A DNA stretch of 64,000 nt, from positions 7,626,001 through 7,690,000 of the forward strand of contig NZ_CP006850.1 in the NCBI RefSeq assembly GCF_000523235.1. The letters are read 5' to 3'. The DNA comes from Nocardia nova SH22a. GTDB taxonomy: Bacteria; Actinomycetota; Actinomycetes; Mycobacteriales; Mycobacteriaceae. A program made the position numbers and the translations under genes. Positions 26,237 through 36,084 of the stretch are shown piece by piece (within the stretch, counting starts at the first letter, position 1; each line of letters starts with the position of its first letter). The notes beneath the pieces were generated by a model. That model was not told the origin of the DNA and ran no database searches. It was given only the letters and a program-made list of their open reading frames with translations.

Positions 26237-27808
26237 TCAGCGGCTGCGGCGGCTCTTCTTGCGCGGCGGGGGCAGCAGGCCCTCGGCGCGCAGGTGGGCG
26301 GCGTGTTCGGCCAGGGCGTCGACCAGCGGGCCGACCTGGGCCGTCTCCGGCTGCACGTCCACGCGCAGGCCGAATTCGATTGCCGTCTCGGCGGTTTTCG
26401 GGCCGATGCAGGCAACGATGGTGCGCGCGTGCGGTTTTCCGGCGATACCCACCAGGTTCCGGACGGTCGAGGACGACGTGAACAGGACGGCGTCGAAACC
26501 GCCGGTCTTGATCATCTCGCGGGTTTCGGCGGGCGGCGGCGAGGCGCGCACCGTGCGGTACGCGGTCACGTCGTCGATCTCCCAGCCGCGGTCGCGCAGA
26601 CCTTCGGCGAGGGTTTCGGTTGCGATGTCCGCACGCGGCAACAACACTCGGTTGACCGGATCGAAAACGTCGTCGTAGGGCGGGAAGTCGGCCAGCAGGC
26701 CCTCGGAGGACTGTTCGCCGCTGGGCACCAGTTCGGGATTGATGCCGAACGAGCGCACCTTGTCCGCGGTGGCCTCACCGACGCAGGCGATCTTCACGCC
26801 GGAGAAAGCCCGTGCGTCCAAACCGAATTCGCCGAACTTCTCCCACACCGCGCGCACCGCGTTGGTGGAGGTGAAGACCACCCACTGGTAGCGGCCGTCG
26901 ACCAGGCCCTTCACCGCACGCTCCATCTGGGCGGGGCTGCGCGGCGGCTCGACGGCGATGGTCGGCACCTCCATCGGGATGGCGCCGTGCATGACGAGCT
27001 TCTCGCTCATCTCACCGGCCTGCTCCTTGGTGCGCGGCACGAGGACGGTCCAGCCGTAGAGCGCCCGCGACTCCCACCACGACATCTTGGTGCGCTTCTC
27101 GACCTCCTTGCCGACCGTGACCACGAGCGGGCCGACCAGTTCGGAGGCGGCGGAGTTCAGGGTCGCCAGCGTCGCCTCGATGGTGCGCTGCTGGCGGGTG
27201 GTGCCGCGGACGGTCACCGCGACCGGGGTCTGCGGCGCGAGGCCGTTCTCGACCAGCGCGCTCGCGGTCTCGGCCAGGTGGCCGGAGGTGGCGTGCAGGA
27301 CCAGCGGGCCGGGTGCGGCCGCGACCGAGGCCCAGTCGACCTCACCGCGCACATCGACCTCGGTGTGCGAGGAGCCCAGCGCGATCCCCGCGTAGGCGGG
27401 CACCGTCGTGGCCGACGGCAGACCGGGCAGCACCTCGAACGCCATGTGCGAACGGGTGACGGCGTTGACCTCGGCGATCACCGCGTCGGTGGTCATCGGA
27501 TCACCCGACACCAGGCGGACGACGTCGTGTCCGGCGCGCGCCTCGTGGACCAGGGTCTTGGCGACCTCGGCGGGCTCACCCAGCGCCGGGCGCACGTCCA
27601 CGGTGGACTCGCCTTCGGGGCCGGGTTCGACGGCGGTGCCGATCATGGCCAGGACGCCCTTGTCGACGTCCGGATCGGTGAACGCCAGCTCTGCTCGCCG
27701 GAGCACCTCGCGGGCGCGGACGGTGAGCAGCGCCGGGTCGCCAGGTCCCGACCCGACGAACAGAATCCGACCGGGATGCTTCTTGGTGGCTCGGCTGCGC
27801 TCGCTCAT
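26237..27808 (-). CDS. hemD: Fused uroporphyrinogen-III C-methyltransferase / uroporphyrinogen-III synthase
   Basis: A 523-residue two-domain protein. Residues 15-245 are a SAM-dependent methyltransferase of the CobA/CysG-A type ([46 protein letters not shown]), which leads to siroheme and cobalamin. Residues 260-505 are the HemD synthase ([33 protein letters not shown]), which closes the uroporphyrinogen-III ring. This fusion is usual in actinobacteria. ATG 27808 overlaps the hemC stop. Confidence 0.93.
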   Translation of the reverse strand: MSERSRATKKHPGRILFVGSGPGDPALLTVRAREVLRRAELAFTDPDVDKGVLAMIGTAVEPGPEGESTVDVRPALGEPAEVAKTLVHEARAGHDVVRLVSGDPMTTDAVIAEVNAVTRSHMAFEVLPGLPSATTVPAYAGIALGSSHTEVDVRGEVDWASVAAAPGPLVLHATSGHLAETASALVENGLAPQTPVAVTVRGTTRQQRTIEATLATLNSAASELVGPLVVTVGKEVEKRTKMSWWESRALYGWTVLVPRTKEQAGEMSEKLVMHGAIPMEVPTIAVEPPRSPAQMERAVKGLVDGRYQWVVFTSTNAVRAVWEKFGEFGLDARAFSGVKIACVGEATADKVRSFGINPELVPSGEQSSEGLLADFPPYDDVFDPVNRVLLPRADIATETLAEGLRDRGWEIDDVTAYRTVRASPPPAETREMIKTGGFDAVLFTSSSTVRNLVGIAGKPHARTIVACIGPKTAETAIEFGLRVDVQPETAQVGPLVDALAEHAAHLRAEGLLPPPRKKSRRSR

Positions 27809-28800
27809 GGCTGGTTCTCCATCGGGCTGGAATTGGTGTCGGACACGGCCGGATCACCGGCCAGCAGGTCGCGCGCACCCAACTCCAGGAGCTCGCGAGC
27901 CAGCTCGCGGCCCAGGCGCTCCGCATCCGCGAGCGCACCGACCGCAGAGGCCCGGATGACATCCGAGCCGTCGATTGCCGCCGCACATCCGCGCAGCGAC
28001 AATTCCTCCACCACACGGCCGTCGTCGTCGAGGGATTCGACGACCTCGGCCAGCGCACCGATCGGTGCCGTGCAACCGGCCTCGAGTTCGGCCAGCAACG
28101 CACGTTCGGCGACGACCGAGGCTCTGGTGGCCGGGTCGTCCAGGGTGGACAGGATGGTGACGAGATCGCCTTCCTCGCTGCGGCATTCGACCGCGAGCGC
28201 GCCCTGGGCCGGAGCGGGCAACATCTGCACCGGTTCCAGGGTTTCGGTGATCGAGCCGAGGCGATCGGTGCGGGACAGCCCGGCCCGCGCGATCACGATG
28301 GCATCGAGTTCGCCGTCGGCGACCTTACGAAGTCTGGTGTCGATATTTCCGCGCAGCGGCAGAATCTCGAGTCCGAGCCCGAGGGCTCGCAATTGGGCGG
28401 CACGCCGGGGGGCGGAGGTACCGAGCCGGGAACCGGCCGGAAGTTCGCCGAGGACGAGTCCGTCGCGCGCCACCAGGGCATCGCGCGGGTCCTCGCGCAC
28501 CGGGATCGCGGCGATGGTGAAGCGCGGGTCCTGCGCGGTCGGCAGATCCTTGTAGGAATGCACCGCGATGTCGACGGTTCCCGCCGCCAGTTCCTCGCGC
28601 AGTGCGGCGGTGAACACGCCGACGCCGATCTTCTCGACCGGATCGGAGGACTTGTCGCCCGCGGTCTTCACGATGACCAGTTCGGCGTGCTGTCCGTCGG
28701 CGATCAGCGCGTCGCGGATGGTGCCGGCCTGGGTGAGTGCCAGCACACTGCCGCGCGTGCCGATCCGCCACGGCGTATCCGGCATTCCGCGTCGCGTCAT
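27805..28800 (-). CDS. hemC: Hydroxymethylbilane synthase (porphobilinogen deaminase)
   Basis: An enzyme of about 331 residues that polymerises four porphobilinogens into hydroxymethylbilane. [15 protein letters not shown] opens domain 1; HSYKDLPT holds the catalytic Asp region, and [12 protein letters not shown] and [10 protein letters not shown] bind substrate. Cys243 in [11 protein letters not shown] carries the dipyrromethane cofactor. ATG 28800 has GGAG 8 bases upstream. A GTG at 28863 overlapping the hemA stop would add 21 residues unlike the family and has no good ribosome binding site, but coupling from there cannot be excluded. Confidence 0.92.
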   Translation of the reverse strand: MTRRGMPDTPWRIGTRGSVLALTQAGTIRDALIADGQHAELVIVKTAGDKSSDPVEKIGVGVFTAALREELAAGTVDIAVHSYKDLPTAQDPRFTIAAIPVREDPRDALVARDGLVLGELPAGSRLGTSAPRRAAQLRALGLGLEILPLRGNIDTRLRKVADGELDAIVIARAGLSRTDRLGSITETLEPVQMLPAPAQGALAVECRSEEGDLVTILSTLDDPATRASVVAERALLAELEAGCTAPIGALAEVVESLDDDGRVVEELSLRGCAAAIDGSDVIRASAVGALADAERLGRELARELLELGARDLLAGDPAVSDTNSSPMENQP

Positions 28801-28859
28801 GTCGTGCTCCTGCAAGTCCGCCTCGCTCGCGTTATCGATGGCGACTGCCGTGTCAGCGC

Positions 28860-30248
28860 TCACTGCGGATGCCCCTGTTCGTCTCCGAGATGGCTCGTGG
28901 TGAAGTCGTCGGCCAGTTCGCCGCCGAGCGTGGCGATTTCCATCGGCGCCGCGACCGCTTGTGCCGCACCGGGTTTCAGTTCGAACAATTCGCGCAGCGC
29001 CTCGGCGTAACTGCCGCCGCCGGGCACCGCGGCCAACTGCTTGACCCGCACCGTGGGCGCGTGCAGCAGTTTGTCGACCACCCGGCGCACCGTGCGGGCG
29101 ACCTCCTCGCGCTGCGGATCACCCAGATCCGGCAGCTTGGATTCCAGCCGCATCAGTTCGGCCTCGACCACCTCGGCCGCGCGCTGGCGCAGCGCCGCGA
29201 CGGTCGGGGTCACCTCGGCCATCCGCTGACCGGACAGATATTTGGCGAGTTCCTCGGCGACGAGGGCCCGCGCGGCGGTGGTGTCGTCGGCGGCCGCACC
29301 GGCGGCGGGGTCGCGCTGCAGGGTCTCCATGTCGATGACGGTGATGTCGGGCAGGCCCGCCACCGCCGGGTCCACATCGCGCGGCAGCCCCAGATCGCAG
29401 ATCACCATCTGATGTCCGGGCGTCGAGACGTTCAGTGCCCGGTGCGCGTCGGCGAGGGAGACCACGGAGCCGACCGCACCCGTGCTGGTGATGACGATAT
29501 CGGCGTCGGCCATCGCCTCGACCAGATTCGACAGCTCCATCGCCGTGGCCGTGGCGCCGTGCATGGTGGCGGCGGTCTGCGCCAGCCGCTGCGCCCGCTC
29601 GAGTGTCCGGTTGACCACCACGATCCGGCCGATCCCGGCCCGCGCCAGATGGGCCGCCGACAGCCCGCCCATCGCACCCGCGCCGACCACGACCGCGGTA
29701 CGACCGGTCAGATCACCGAGTACCGCGGTGGCCCGGTCCAACGCCACCGACACCACCGAGGCGCCCGCGCGGTCGATCCCGGTCTCCGAATGCACCCGCT
29801 TGCCGACCCGCAGCGCGTGCTGGGCCAGTTCGTGCAGGGTGCGCCCGGCGGCCTGCTGCGCATCGGCGGCGGCGTAGGCGGAGCGGATCTGGCTGAGTAC
29901 CTGCTGTTCACCCACGACCATCGAGTCCAGGCCGCTGGCCACCGCGAACAGATGTTCCGCGGCCGCTTCGGAGTAGCGGACGTAGGCGTGTTTGGTCAGT
30001 TCCGGCAGCGACAGCTCGGCATGCTTGGCCAGCAGATCACCGACCTCGGCCAGACCGCCGTGGAAGGCGTCGACCACGGCGTAGACCTCGACGCGATTGC
30101 AGGTGGAGACGATCATCGCCTCGGAGATGTGCTGGGAGGCCAGCATGCGGTCGGTTAGCTTGGGCCGGTCCTCCTCGGTCACCGCGACCTTCTCGAGCAC
30201 CGCGACGGGTGCGCTGCGATGCGAAATGCCCACGAGAAGCACACTCAT
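28860..30248 (-). CDS. hemA: Glutamyl-tRNA reductase
   Basis: A 462-residue NADPH enzyme that reduces glutamyl-tRNA to glutamate-1-semialdehyde, the first committed step of the C5 heme pathway. [13 protein letters not shown] opens the catalytic domain, Cys50 in STCNRVE is the nucleophile, and [13 protein letters not shown] [12 protein letters not shown] starts the NADPH domain near residue 185. The C-terminal dimerisation helices follow. ATG 30248 overlaps the stop of a 27-residue micro-ORF. It is the second full gene of the rex operon. Confidence 0.93.
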   Translation of the reverse strand: MSVLLVGISHRSAPVAVLEKVAVTEEDRPKLTDRMLASQHISEAMIVSTCNRVEVYAVVDAFHGGLAEVGDLLAKHAELSLPELTKHAYVRYSEAAAEHLFAVASGLDSMVVGEQQVLSQIRSAYAAADAQQAAGRTLHELAQHALRVGKRVHSETGIDRAGASVVSVALDRATAVLGDLTGRTAVVVGAGAMGGLSAAHLARAGIGRIVVVNRTLERAQRLAQTAATMHGATATAMELSNLVEAMADADIVITSTGAVGSVVSLADAHRALNVSTPGHQMVICDLGLPRDVDPAVAGLPDITVIDMETLQRDPAAGAAADDTTAARALVAEELAKYLSGQRMAEVTPTVAALRQRAAEVVEAELMRLESKLPDLGDPQREEVARTVRRVVDKLLHAPTVRVKQLAAVPGGGSYAEALRELFELKPGAAQAVAAPMEIATLGGELADDFTTSHLGDEQGHPQ

Positions 30249-30328
30249 GCCAGGCCCTCGCTAGCGCTCGGGGCCGGCCTGAGCGTGCGCACAGCTGTAT
30301 CCATTGATCGTTCGCTTCGCTCACTCAT
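30245..30328 (-). CDS. 27-residue micro-ORF bridging rex and hemA
   Basis: ATG 30328 overlaps the rex stop (30325-30327) and the TGA at 30245-30247 overlaps the hemA ATG at 30248. The peptide begins [18 protein letters not shown]. It fills the whole gap between the two genes without a spare base. The SERSERS start recalls repetitive actinobacterial sequences. Translation is inferred from the paired ATGA overlaps. Confidence 0.45.
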   Translation of the reverse strand: MSERSERSMDTAVRTLRPAPSASEGLA

Positions 30329-31257
30329 GGTGCGACCACCGATCCCTTGCTGGTTGGCTCCGTTGCCGTATGCGAGGTTGTCTTGCGGGGGTTCGCCGCC
30401 CGTGCCACCCGGCGGCCGATCGGGGTCGAGACCGCGTGCACGGTCTCCCCCGCGGCGACGCGCTCGGTGTCCCCGGCGGTCTCGAGTTCGGCGCTGCGGG
30501 CCCGTTCGAACGACAGCATCTGCAGTTCGACGGCCAGATCGACGCGGCGCACCTCGACCGAGTGCGGCACATTCAGCGCCACCGGCGAGAAGCTGAGCAC
30601 ACACTGCACACCGGCGGCGACGAGTTCGTCGCACACGCTCTGTGCCGCGGCGTCGGGAACCGTGATCACGGCGATCGTGGGTGCGAGCTGGGCGACCGCG
30701 GCGCGCAGCCCGGCCGTGTCCTGGACGCGCAGGCCGCTGACCGGGGTACCGATCACGGCGGGGTCGTTGTCGAAGATGCCGACCGTGGTGAATCCGCGCC
30801 GGGAGAAACCGCCGTATCCGGCCAGCGCCCGGCCCAGATTTCCGGCGCCGACCAGGATCACCCGGTGACCGTCGGCCAGTCCGAGCACGTCCTCGATGCG
30901 GCGCCGCAGTTTGGCCACGTCGTAACCGACCCCGCGCACACCGTTGGGACCGAGGAAGGACAGATCCTTGCGAAGCTTCGCGGAACCGACACCCGCCGCG
31001 ACAGCGAGTTCTTCACTCGATACGATGAGGACACCCTCGTCGGCCAGGACGGCGAGCACCCGGAGATAGGTGGCCAGGCGGGTCACCGTAGCCTGCGGGA
31101 TGTCCTTATTGATGGATTTGCCGGAAACGCTGTTCAGAGCTCTGCCGGAGACGCCACCGGGCGTCTCATGCTGCTCTGTCACGTCGTTCGGCTCCTCGTC
31201 CGGCCGGGGGTAGGGTCCGGGCTTCGCTTGTCCACCACCGACACCGGGGTCGGACAT
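30325..31257 (-). CDS. rex: Redox-sensing transcriptional repressor Rex
   Basis: A 310-residue regulator that senses the NADH/NAD+ ratio and represses respiratory and heme genes until NADH accumulates. A poorly conserved 45-residue leader precedes the winged HTH (PQATVTRLATYLRVLAVLAD; SAKLRKDLSFLGPNGVRGVGY) and a Rossmann NADH domain (VILVGAGNLGRALAGYGGF, about residues 130-148; GIFDNDP). The C-terminus is longer than in many Rex proteins. In Streptomyces coelicolor rex heads a hemACD operon under its own control; the same order is seen here, with a Rex operator upstream. ATG 31257 lacks a clear ribosome binding site, so the start is uncertain. Confidence 0.92.
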   Translation of the reverse strand: MSDPGVGGGQAKPGPYPRPDEEPNDVTEQHETPGGVSGRALNSVSGKSINKDIPQATVTRLATYLRVLAVLADEGVLIVSSEELAVAAGVGSAKLRKDLSFLGPNGVRGVGYDVAKLRRRIEDVLGLADGHRVILVGAGNLGRALAGYGGFSRRGFTTVGIFDNDPAVIGTPVSGLRVQDTAGLRAAVAQLAPTIAVITVPDAAAQSVCDELVAAGVQCVLSFSPVALNVPHSVEVRRVDLAVELQMLSFERARSAELETAGDTERVAAGETVHAVSTPIGRRVARAANPRKTTSHTATEPTSKGSVVAP

Positions 31258-31330
31258 CGGTATCGAATAAGTCTTGGTACACGGGGTGCGGGTGCGTCCG
31301 CCGCCAGAAGCAGGCGGTTCGCTTGTCACC

Positions 31331-31359
31331 ACCGTAACTGCTTGTGAAGCCCTGCACAA
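31331..31359 (-). promoter_or_regulatory. Candidate promoter of the rex-hem operon
   Basis: On the minus strand TTGTGC (31354-31359) and TACGGT (31331-31336) are separated by 17 bases. The Rex operator (31342-31359) covers the -35 box and part of the spacer, the expected layout for repression. Confidence 0.5.
31342..31359. promoter_or_regulatory. Rex operator (ROP)
   Basis: TTGTGAAGCCCTGCACAA differs from the published Rex consensus TTGTGAANNNNTTCACAA at one position. It lies 85 bases upstream of rex, in the 323-base divergent gap with the glutaredoxin-like gene. The rest of that gap holds no other recognised element except the promoters listed. Confidence 0.75.
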
Positions 31360-31568
31360 AGTCGGTGAATTCAGTCACTCTCCACCAGTCGGCCGGGCGA
31401 ATGTCTGCTCACATTCAACCGCCGCGCACCACCCCCTTCCACGCAGGCGCGCCGGACCGGCCATTTCGGCGGGCATATCCCGCGATTCGCGATGTGCGCG
31501 ACCGGCCGGACACCGCGGCGAACGGCGATCGGCGACCGGGTATCGGCGGCACTGTCGGTGCGGTGGCA

Positions 31569-31574
31569 TTTAAT
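31569..31574 (+). promoter_or_regulatory. -10-like box TTTAAT of the glutaredoxin-like gene (leaderless type)
   Basis: TTTAAT-GGCGAT-ATG(31581); the 6-base gap again puts transcription start at the ATG. Confidence 0.4.
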
Positions 31575-31580
31575 GGCGAT

Positions 31581-31841
31581 ATGAGTACTGCCACACATTC
31601 GGTCACATTGCTGACCCGCGAGGGGTGCGGTATGTGCGCCGTCGCGCTCACGCAGTTGCGCGGTATCTGCGCGGACTTCGGCCTGGAACCGGACACCGTC
31701 GATGTCGACGAGGCGGCGGCCACCGACCCCGCCCTGCGTGCCGAGTTCGGCGACCGGCTGCCGGTGGTATTGCTCGACGGCCGCGAACACAGTTACTTCG
31801 ATGTCGACGAACCGCGGCTGCGCGCCGATTTGAGTCGCTGA
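31581..31841 (+). CDS. Glutaredoxin/thioredoxin-like small protein
   Basis: An 86-residue thioredoxin-fold protein. The redox pair is C16-G-M-C19 in TREGCGMCAVAL, followed by LPVVLLDGREHSYFDVDEPRL, the strand-turn-strand of glutaredoxins. The same kind of gene lies beside hemA in mycobacteria. Its electron donor is not known; in a mycothiol organism it may act as a mycoredoxin or with thioredoxin reductase. No ribosome binding site precedes ATG 31581. Confidence 0.75.
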   Translation: MSTATHSVTLLTREGCGMCAVALTQLRGICADFGLEPDTVDVDEAAATDPALRAEFGDRLPVVLLDGREHSYFDVDEPRLRADLSR

Positions 31842-31922
31842 GCACACATCGCCGAGCAGCCATCGAGACAACGCGTCCCTCGGCTAATGTTGGGGTGTTC
31901 GCGCGGACAGGCGGAGGTACTG

Positions 31923-32960
31923 GTGCCGGAACGATCGAAAGATGCGAGGACGGGTTTCATCGCGGGCAGGTTCGGCGAATTCCCGGCGCGCTGGGGGCAG
32001 GGTCTGTCGGACCAGCTCACGCGGATCGCGCGCAGCCCGTTCGGACCCAGCGAGGAGGAGGTCCGCGCCAATCTGGCCGGTGAGGCCAGTGCGGACGCCG
32101 CCCTCGCACTGCACGATGCGGAATTGGCGGAATCCGATGCGGCCGAATCGGATTCGGAATTGCCGCCGCATGCGCGGCCGCCCCGGGATCTGACCGCGGC
32201 CGCATTCTTCGATGTGGACAACACGATGGTGCAGGGTGCGTCGATCGTGCACTTCGCGCGCGGTTTGGCGGCGCGGAAATATTTCAAAACATCGGATCTC
32301 GCCGATATGGCGTGGAAACAGGTGAAATTCCGGGTCACCGGCAAAGAAAGCCAAGGCGATATGGCCAGCGGCAAGGAAAAAGCGCTGTCATTCATCGCGG
32401 GCCGTTCCACCGCCGAACTGGCGGCCCTGGGCGAGGAAATCTACGACGAAATCATCGCCGACAAGATCTGGCCCGGCACCCGCGCGCTCGCGCAAATGCA
32501 TCTCGACGCGGGCCAGCAGGTCTGGCTGGTCACCGCGACTCCGGTGGAACTCGCCCAGGTCATCGCGAAACGTCTGGGCCTGACGGGTGCATTGGGCACG
32601 GTCGCCGAAAGTGTGGACGGCGTCTTCACCGGGCGTCTGGTCGGCGATATTCTGCACGGCCTCGGTAAAGCGCACGCGGTCCGCACGCTCGCCATTCGCG
32701 AGGGTCTGAATCTCAAGCGCTGCACGGCCTATTCCGACAGCCACAACGATGTGCCGATGCTGTCTCTGGCCGGTACCGCGGTGGCGATCAACCCGGATTC
32801 GGACCTGCGCGAGGTCGCCAAGAACCGGGGCTGGGAGATCCGCGATTTCCGCACCGGACGCAAGGCCGCCAAGATCGGCGTCCCGACCGCACTGGCGCTG
32901 GGCGCCGCCGGTGGCGCCGCCGCCGCGATCCTGACCCGCAGGCGCGACCAGCACGACTAG
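31923..32960 (+). CDS. HAD-IB family phosphatase (SerB1-like)
   Basis: A 345-residue protein with the HAD nucleophile motif [13 protein letters not shown] near residue 97, motif [13 protein letters not shown], the motif III Lys in [19 protein letters not shown] and a C-terminal Gly/Ala-rich membrane helix ([15 protein letters not shown]). It resembles mycobacterial SerB1-type proteins; phosphoserine phosphatase activity is uncertain, and lipid-linked or other phosphates are possible. The first 85 residues are acidic and low-complexity. GTG 31923 follows GGAGG; TAATGT at 31885-31890 is a likely -10. Confidence 0.8.
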   Translation: MPERSKDARTGFIAGRFGEFPARWGQGLSDQLTRIARSPFGPSEEEVRANLAGEASADAALALHDAELAESDAAESDSELPPHARPPRDLTAAAFFDVDNTMVQGASIVHFARGLAARKYFKTSDLADMAWKQVKFRVTGKESQGDMASGKEKALSFIAGRSTAELAALGEEIYDEIIADKIWPGTRALAQMHLDAGQQVWLVTATPVELAQVIAKRLGLTGALGTVAESVDGVFTGRLVGDILHGLGKAHAVRTLAIREGLNLKRCTAYSDSHNDVPMLSLAGTAVAINPDSDLREVAKNRGWEIRDFRTGRKAAKIGVPTALALGAAGGAAAAILTRRRDQHD

Positions 32961-32968
32961 CAGCGGTA

Positions 32969-32998
32969 CGGCCGCCGGTCCGTACGAACCGGCGGCCG
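32969..32998. terminator. Bidirectional hairpin terminator
   Basis: An 11-base perfect stem (CGGCCGCCGGT with ACCGGCGGCCG) around 8 bases, between converging stops at 32960 and 33013. Confidence 0.6.
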
Positions 32999-33012
32999 CA
33001 TACCGCGAATAC

Positions 33013-34023
33013 TCAGCCTGTGAACGGGTTACGCCGCTTGGTCAGCAGTTTGTAGAGGGTCTGCTGAATGGTCTCGCGGACCTGATCGGTGACCTCGAAC
33101 ATGGTCATCGGGTCGTCGGCCGCCTCCGCCGAGTAGCTCTCGGTCGAGATGGGGGCGCCGAATTCGATCGTCCACTTGGACGGCAGCGGCAGCGCACCCA
33201 GCGGACCCAGATGCGGGAACAGCGGGGTGACCGGGAAGTACGGCAGCCCCAGCAGGCGGGCCAGCGGCTTCACATCGGCGAGTTTGGGGTAGATCTCCTC
33301 GGACCCGACGATCGAGCACGGGATGATCGGCACCCCGGTCTTCACGGCCGCCGAGACGAATCCGCCGCGGCCGAAACGCTGCAGCTTGTACCGGTCGGCA
33401 TAGGGCTTGCCGATGCCCTTGAAGCCCTCGGGGAACACCCCGGCCACCGCACCCGAGCGCAGCAGCCGCTCGGCATCGGCCGGGCAGGCTAGGGTGTGCC
33501 CGGCCTTGCGGGCGAGACCGCCGACGACCGGAAGTTCGAAGACCAGATCCGCCGCCAGCAGCCGCAGCGTGCGATGGGCCGGATGCCGGTCGTGCACCGC
33601 GAGCTGCAACATCATCGCGTCCAGCGGCACCACGCCGGCGTGATTGGACACCACCAGCGCACCGCCGGTGGCGGGCAGGTTCTCGATGCCGTTGACCTCC
33701 ACCCGGAACCAGAGGTCCGACAGCGGGCGCAGGGTCGGCAGGATGACCGACTCGAGCAGATGCTCGTCCAGGCCGAATTCGTCCACCCGATAGTCGCCGG
33801 TGATCCGGCGGCGGGCGAATTCGGCGGTGCCGCGAATTCCGTCGGCGACCGCTCCCCGGACGACATCTCCCAGTGAACGCGGCGGCGCGGATTCGGCCAG
33901 CCGCTCGGTCAGTGAGGTGACCGGTTCCAGCACCGACTGTCCGGGCCAGCGGCGTGAAACCTGCCGCGGCCGGGATTCGAAATCTGTCTCGTGCAGATGG
34001 ATGACCTTGGCCACGTCGTTCAT
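33013..34023 (-). CDS. Lysophospholipid acyltransferase family protein
   Basis: A 336-residue PlsC-superfamily acyltransferase. SNHAGVVPLDAMML is the NHx4D-type motif in the variant form NHAGVVPLD, and VAGVFPEGFKGIGKPY is the FPEG box. IIPCSIVGSEEIYPK follows. The variant spacing is typical of the mycobacterial homologue next to galE2-like genes. It may act on membrane or storage lipids; the acceptor is unknown. ATG 34023 overlaps the epimerase stop, so the two genes are translationally coupled. Confidence 0.8.
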   Translation of the reverse strand: MNDVAKVIHLHETDFESRPRQVSRRWPGQSVLEPVTSLTERLAESAPPRSLGDVVRGAVADGIRGTAEFARRRITGDYRVDEFGLDEHLLESVILPTLRPLSDLWFRVEVNGIENLPATGGALVVSNHAGVVPLDAMMLQLAVHDRHPAHRTLRLLAADLVFELPVVGGLARKAGHTLACPADAERLLRSGAVAGVFPEGFKGIGKPYADRYKLQRFGRGGFVSAAVKTGVPIIPCSIVGSEEIYPKLADVKPLARLLGLPYFPVTPLFPHLGPLGALPLPSKWTIEFGAPISTESYSAEAADDPMTMFEVTDQVRETIQQTLYKLLTKRRNPFTG

Positions 34024-35126
34024 CGATGTGCTCCTGTCCCGGCCCCGACGAGGCCGAGGAGTCTGGTTTCAGCGGCGTCGATCCAGCGCGGATCGATGAC
34101 GGGCCGCAACGCTGCGCCCCCGATGAAGTCGTCGAACGCCTGCACCGTCGTCCAGCGCGGTGCGAAGCCGAGTTCGGTACGCATTCTCGTGGTGTCCAAT
34201 CCACAGCCGAAGTGGAAGTAGTCGATCTGCTCGGTGGTGAACTCCCGCATCACCGGGCCCATGAGCGATCGGCCCACGGTTTGGAACACACTCATCGGTA
34301 CTGGTAGTTCGACGCGACCGGCACGGCGGATGGCCTGCGACAATGCCAGCGCACCGTCCCCGGCGACATTGAAGGTGCCGCCGGGCGCGGACCGCGCCGC
34401 ATGAGCCAGCGCGGCGATCGCGTCCTCTTCGTGCAGCAACTGCATCCGCGGATCACGCCCGAAGATCGTCGGCGTGATCGGGGAACGGAAATACTGTAGT
34501 CCCCGGCTCGCCAGCCGCGGACCCACAATCGGTGGAAATCTCAGAATTGCCACGGCGATATCCGGGCGCCGCCGCGCCAGCCCGCGGGCGAAGCCCTCGA
34601 CTTCGATCATGTCGCGCGCGAACCACCCGTGCGGCGGCGTGCGCGCACTCATTTCCTCGGTGAACTTCGCCGGATCCTTCGGTCCGCACCCGTAGACCGC
34701 GGAAGAGGAGCGGACCACGACGCGGCGCACACTGGGCGCCTTCTGGCAGACCGCCGTCAACTGCATGGCGCCGAAGACGTTGTAATCCTTCATCGCCGGA
34801 CGGCCACCGCTGGCGGGCGGGCGCGACAACGCCGCCGGATGCACCACCGTGTCGACCTGATTACCGTCGATCACCTTGCGGATCATCGGATTTCGAATAT
34901 CGGCGCGCACGAATTCGGCGCGGCCCATGCGACGCAGCAGATCGCGGCTGGGCATCCGGGCATCGACCGCGATGACACGTTCCACGGCCGGGTCGGCCAC
35001 CAGCCGGGTCACGATATTGCCGCCGAAGAAGCGGCTCGCGCCGGTGACCAGAACAACTTTGGGCGGCTGGTCGTCGCGGCCAGCCGTATGCCCGTCACGC
35101 ATATCCGAACCCACGCCGAATCCCAC
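34020..35126 (-). CDS. NAD-dependent epimerase/dehydratase (SDR extended family)
   Basis: A 368-residue protein with an N-terminal Rossmann fold (VVLVTGASRFFGGNIVTRL, near residue 25; the usual GxxGxxG is GASRFFG) and DIRNPMIRKVI, then a SSSAVYG motif with the catalytic Ser/Tyr region. The second helix YxxxK is not obvious, so catalysis may differ from GalE. It is overlapped by the acyltransferase gene, suggesting lipid or glycolipid modification. GTG 35126 is the chosen start; ATG 35102 is possible. Confidence 0.75.
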   Translation of the reverse strand: MGFGVGSDMRDGHTAGRDDQPPKVVLVTGASRFFGGNIVTRLVADPAVERVIAVDARMPSRDLLRRMGRAEFVRADIRNPMIRKVIDGNQVDTVVHPAALSRPPASGGRPAMKDYNVFGAMQLTAVCQKAPSVRRVVVRSSSAVYGCGPKDPAKFTEEMSARTPPHGWFARDMIEVEGFARGLARRRPDIAVAILRFPPIVGPRLASRGLQYFRSPITPTIFGRDPRMQLLHEEDAIAALAHAARSAPGGTFNVAGDGALALSQAIRRAGRVELPVPMSVFQTVGRSLMGPVMREFTTEQIDYFHFGCGLDTTRMRTELGFAPRWTTVQAFDDFIGGAALRPVIDPRWIDAAETRLLGLVGAGTGAHR

Positions 35127-35263
35127 CTGTGCACCCCTGCTTGGCTAGTTCCGGTTCCCAGAGTAGCGGCTGTCACCGAGGCCGCCGAGACTATTAACCA
35201 GGTTCTAACGATGACTTCAGTCACCGGAAACAGGGAGCTTAGAAAACACGGTGATTCCAAACC

Positions 35264-35295
35264 GGAAGCCCGCCACCGAGGGGTGGCGGGCTTCC
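35264..35295 (-). terminator. Strong hairpin terminator of the bS22 gene
   Basis: A perfect 14-base stem (GGAAGCCCGCCACC with GGTGGCGGGCTTCC) around a GAGG loop, 25 bases past the bS22 stop and upstream of the epimerase start. Confidence 0.75.
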
Positions 35296-35320
35296 GGTGT
35301 CAATGCTCAGCGCATAAGGC

Positions 35321-35422
35321 TTATTTGCCGAGTTTGCGACGCTGCACACGCGTGCGACGAAGCAGCTTGCGGTGCTTCTTCTTCGACATCCGCTTACGGC
35401 GCTTCTTGATCACAGAACCCAT
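35321..35422 (-). CDS. Ribosomal protein bS22 / AURKAIP1-COX24 domain protein
   Basis: A 33-residue, extremely basic protein reading [19 protein letters not shown] and ending RRKLGK. It matches the tiny small-subunit protein bS22 described in mycobacterial ribosomes, with the COX24 domain [18 protein letters not shown] 35422 follows GAGGA. Its own strong terminator lies downstream, consistent with high independent expression. Confidence 0.92.
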
Positions 35423-35677
35423 AGGGTTGTTCCTCGCGTTCTCTCTCTACCCTCGGCACGCACGCCGGTTACGTACGCCCATCTTGCGGTTCGCTCGGCG
35501 GCCGCCTGGCAACCGGTGTTCAGCTGCCGAGCTGACCCAGCATCGGCAGCCGGTAACACAACGGTGGTTCATCGTACCGGGCCGACCCACGGCGAACGAA
35601 ACGGGCACCTGAGGTGCTCGCCCGTCACTGCCGCGGACCGACGACATCGATCGCCTCCGAACCGGCCGTCACACGTT

Positions 35678-35905
35678 CTAGCCGGCGTCGAAATACGACG
35701 TCTGCAGATAGTCGTGCACCGCCTTGGCGTGCACCCGGAACGATCTGCCGACTCTCACCGCGGGTAGTTCTCCCGAATGAACCAGCCGATACACCGTCAT
35801 CTTGGAAACCCGCATCAGATTCGCCACCTCGGCGACAGTGAGGAACTGGGTTCCTCCTCCGCCGAGGACGGGACCGGGACTGGCAGAGCTGTTTCCAGAC
35901 ATCAT
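35678..35905 (-). CDS. Excisionase-type / MerR-like HTH DNA-binding protein
   Basis: A protein of 74-75 residues with one winged HTH: FLTVAEVANLMRVSKMTVYR, then LVHSGELPAVRVGRSFRV. It resembles the conserved small HTH protein encoded between proC and bS22 in mycobacteria. ATG 35905 or 35902 lies 11 or more bases after GGAGG. The 255 bases between its stop and bS22 contain a possible weak hairpin (about 35605-35630) and no gene. Its targets are unknown. Confidence 0.8.
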   Translation of the reverse strand: MMSGNSSASPGPVLGGGGTQFLTVAEVANLMRVSKMTVYRLVHSGELPAVRVGRSFRVHAKAVHDYLQTSYFDAG

Positions 35906-36084
35906 TGCACCACTGACCTCCGGCACGTCCGCGCCGCCGGCTTCCCCACCGGCGGAACAGACACGCACGTGCTCCCCTGAGCTTAGCGGGACCAGTGGGA
36001 TTGCTGCGACGGGTGGGAGAAATAGCAGTGTCACCGGCGGATGTCATGCCACACGCCGGGTGATATCAGGTTGCCATGCGACGG

